Shown here: in pieces, positions 63,608 through 64,000 of the stretch | How the letters are laid out: every line of letters starts with the position of its first letter | Position numbering within the stretch: position 1 is the first letter of the stretch | DNA from: Betaproteobacteria bacterium | Lineage (GTDB): Bacteria; Pseudomonadota; Gammaproteobacteria; Burkholderiales; Casimicrobiaceae | Assembly (NCBI GenBank): GCA_013298765.1 | Contig: JAAFJA010000004.1 | Coordinates: forward strand, 1-64,000 | Direction: 5' to 3' | DNA length: 64,000 nt | The notes under the pieces: generated by a model | Databases searched by the model: none | What the model saw: the letters and a program-made list of their open reading frames with translations, nothing else | Told to the model about the DNA's origin: nothing | Position numbers and translations under genes: made by a program

Positions 63608-64000
63608 CTACGCCGTCGCGGCGGCTTCAGCCTTTCGCATCGCGGACTTCCGCTCGTGTTCTTTCAAGAAGCGTTTGCGCAGGCGAATCGACTTCGGCGT
63701 GACTTCCACCAGCTCATCGTCCTCGATGAATTCGACGGCGTATTCGAGCGTGAGCTTCACCGGCGGCGTGAGCAGAATGTTCTCGTCCTTACCGGACGAG
63801 CGCACGTTGGTGAGCTTTTTCTCTTTGATCGGATTAACCACGAGGTCGTTATCGCGACTGTGAATGCCCACCAACATGCCTTCGTAGATGATGTCGCCTG
63901 GGGAAACGAACAGCCTTCCGCGCTCTTGCAACGAAAACAGTGAGTATCCGACCGCATTTCCGTCGTCTTGAGAAATCAATACGCCATTGCGACGCCCTGG
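63608..64000 (-). CDS. typA: Translational GTPase TypA/BipA, C-terminal end (partial)
   Basis: The last 130 codons are visible and the frame runs off the window end. [62 protein letters not shown] and [19 protein letters not shown]-type text (here [19 protein letters not shown]) with [11 protein letters not shown] are the unmistakable TypA C-terminal domain. TypA is a ribosome-associated GTPase needed in stress and low temperature; the GTPase domain lies outside the window. Confidence 0.95.
   Translation of the reverse strand, partial: PGRRNGVLISQDDGNAVGYSLFSLQERGRLFVSPGDIIYEGMLVGIHSRDNDLVVNPIKEKKLTNVRSSGKDENILLTPPVKLTLEYAVEFIEDDELVEVTPKSIRLRKRFLKEHERKSAMRKAEAAATA

Noticed and set aside
1-64000. 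CRISPR arrays, rRNA, tRNA, insertion sequences
   Set aside because: No regularly spaced repeats, cloverleaf-like segments, rRNA stretches, or transposase frames with terminal repeats were found on reading both strands.

Overview
The window reads as a chromosomal segment of a Burkholderiales-like betaproteobacterium. The grounds are the accB-accC-prmA-DUF3426 block, the divergent ilvD/lgt pair, the DUF3460 and DUF3297 proteins, a QueE of the CX14CX2C type, and two multi-gene TRAP transporter operons. There is no rRNA, tRNA, CRISPR array, insertion sequence or prophage. All identifications come from reading sequence and motifs; no database search was run.

Layout. 1-4942: tail of mnmA, two small unknown genes, an acetylpolyamine-amidohydrolase-like gene, and a DUF2145 gene pair facing an XRE-type regulator across palindromic sites. 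5020-19496 (minus strand): a carboxylate-uptake region. One operon carries a DUF1445/D-glutamate-cyclase-like gene, dctP, dctQ, dctM, a second dctP and a fused 5-oxoprolinase; LysR and DUF3297 genes follow; then a second TRAP operon and an alpha-hydroxy-acid oxidase. 19524-21908: Asp/Glu racemase-like gene, xerD and a PE-methyltransferase-like gene.

22132-33728 is the most distinctive part. Two type IV pilin genes encode identical mature proteins, each behind its own sigma-54-like promoter. They are followed by about 9 kb of glycan genes: a frameshifted membrane glycosyltransferase, three GT2 enzymes, a DegT aminotransferase, a hexapeptide acyltransferase, a flippase and a methyltransferase. 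A TfpX/TfpZ-like pilin accessory gene closes the block. The arrangement suggests a strain-variable pilus or surface-glycan locus.

33749-46245: coaBC with a decayed duplicate of its own 3' end, pyk, an ohrR-ohr peroxide-defence pair, DUF3617 and two DUF1566 exported proteins, ilvD, lgt, a cytochrome-c/DUF5648 fusion, an unknown exported protein and fxsA. 46322-55704: a stand-alone DsbD N-terminal domain with tlpA, then accB-accC-prmA-DUF3426-vanZ, a hydrolase, a NodIJ-like ABC exporter and a HemJ-like gene. 55845-59107: queC-queE-queD (preQ0/queuosine route), an rRNA methyltransferase and DUF3460. 59135-64000: tcdA, a secreted intradiol dioxygenase, a four-gene operon with MerP/MerT-like proteins and an outer-membrane-like protein, and the end of typA.

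A thread through the window is a degenerate AT-rich intergenic element built on TTTAATTGGGGCT and its inverted copy. It occurs at about seven gene boundaries and is not explained by any gene annotation.
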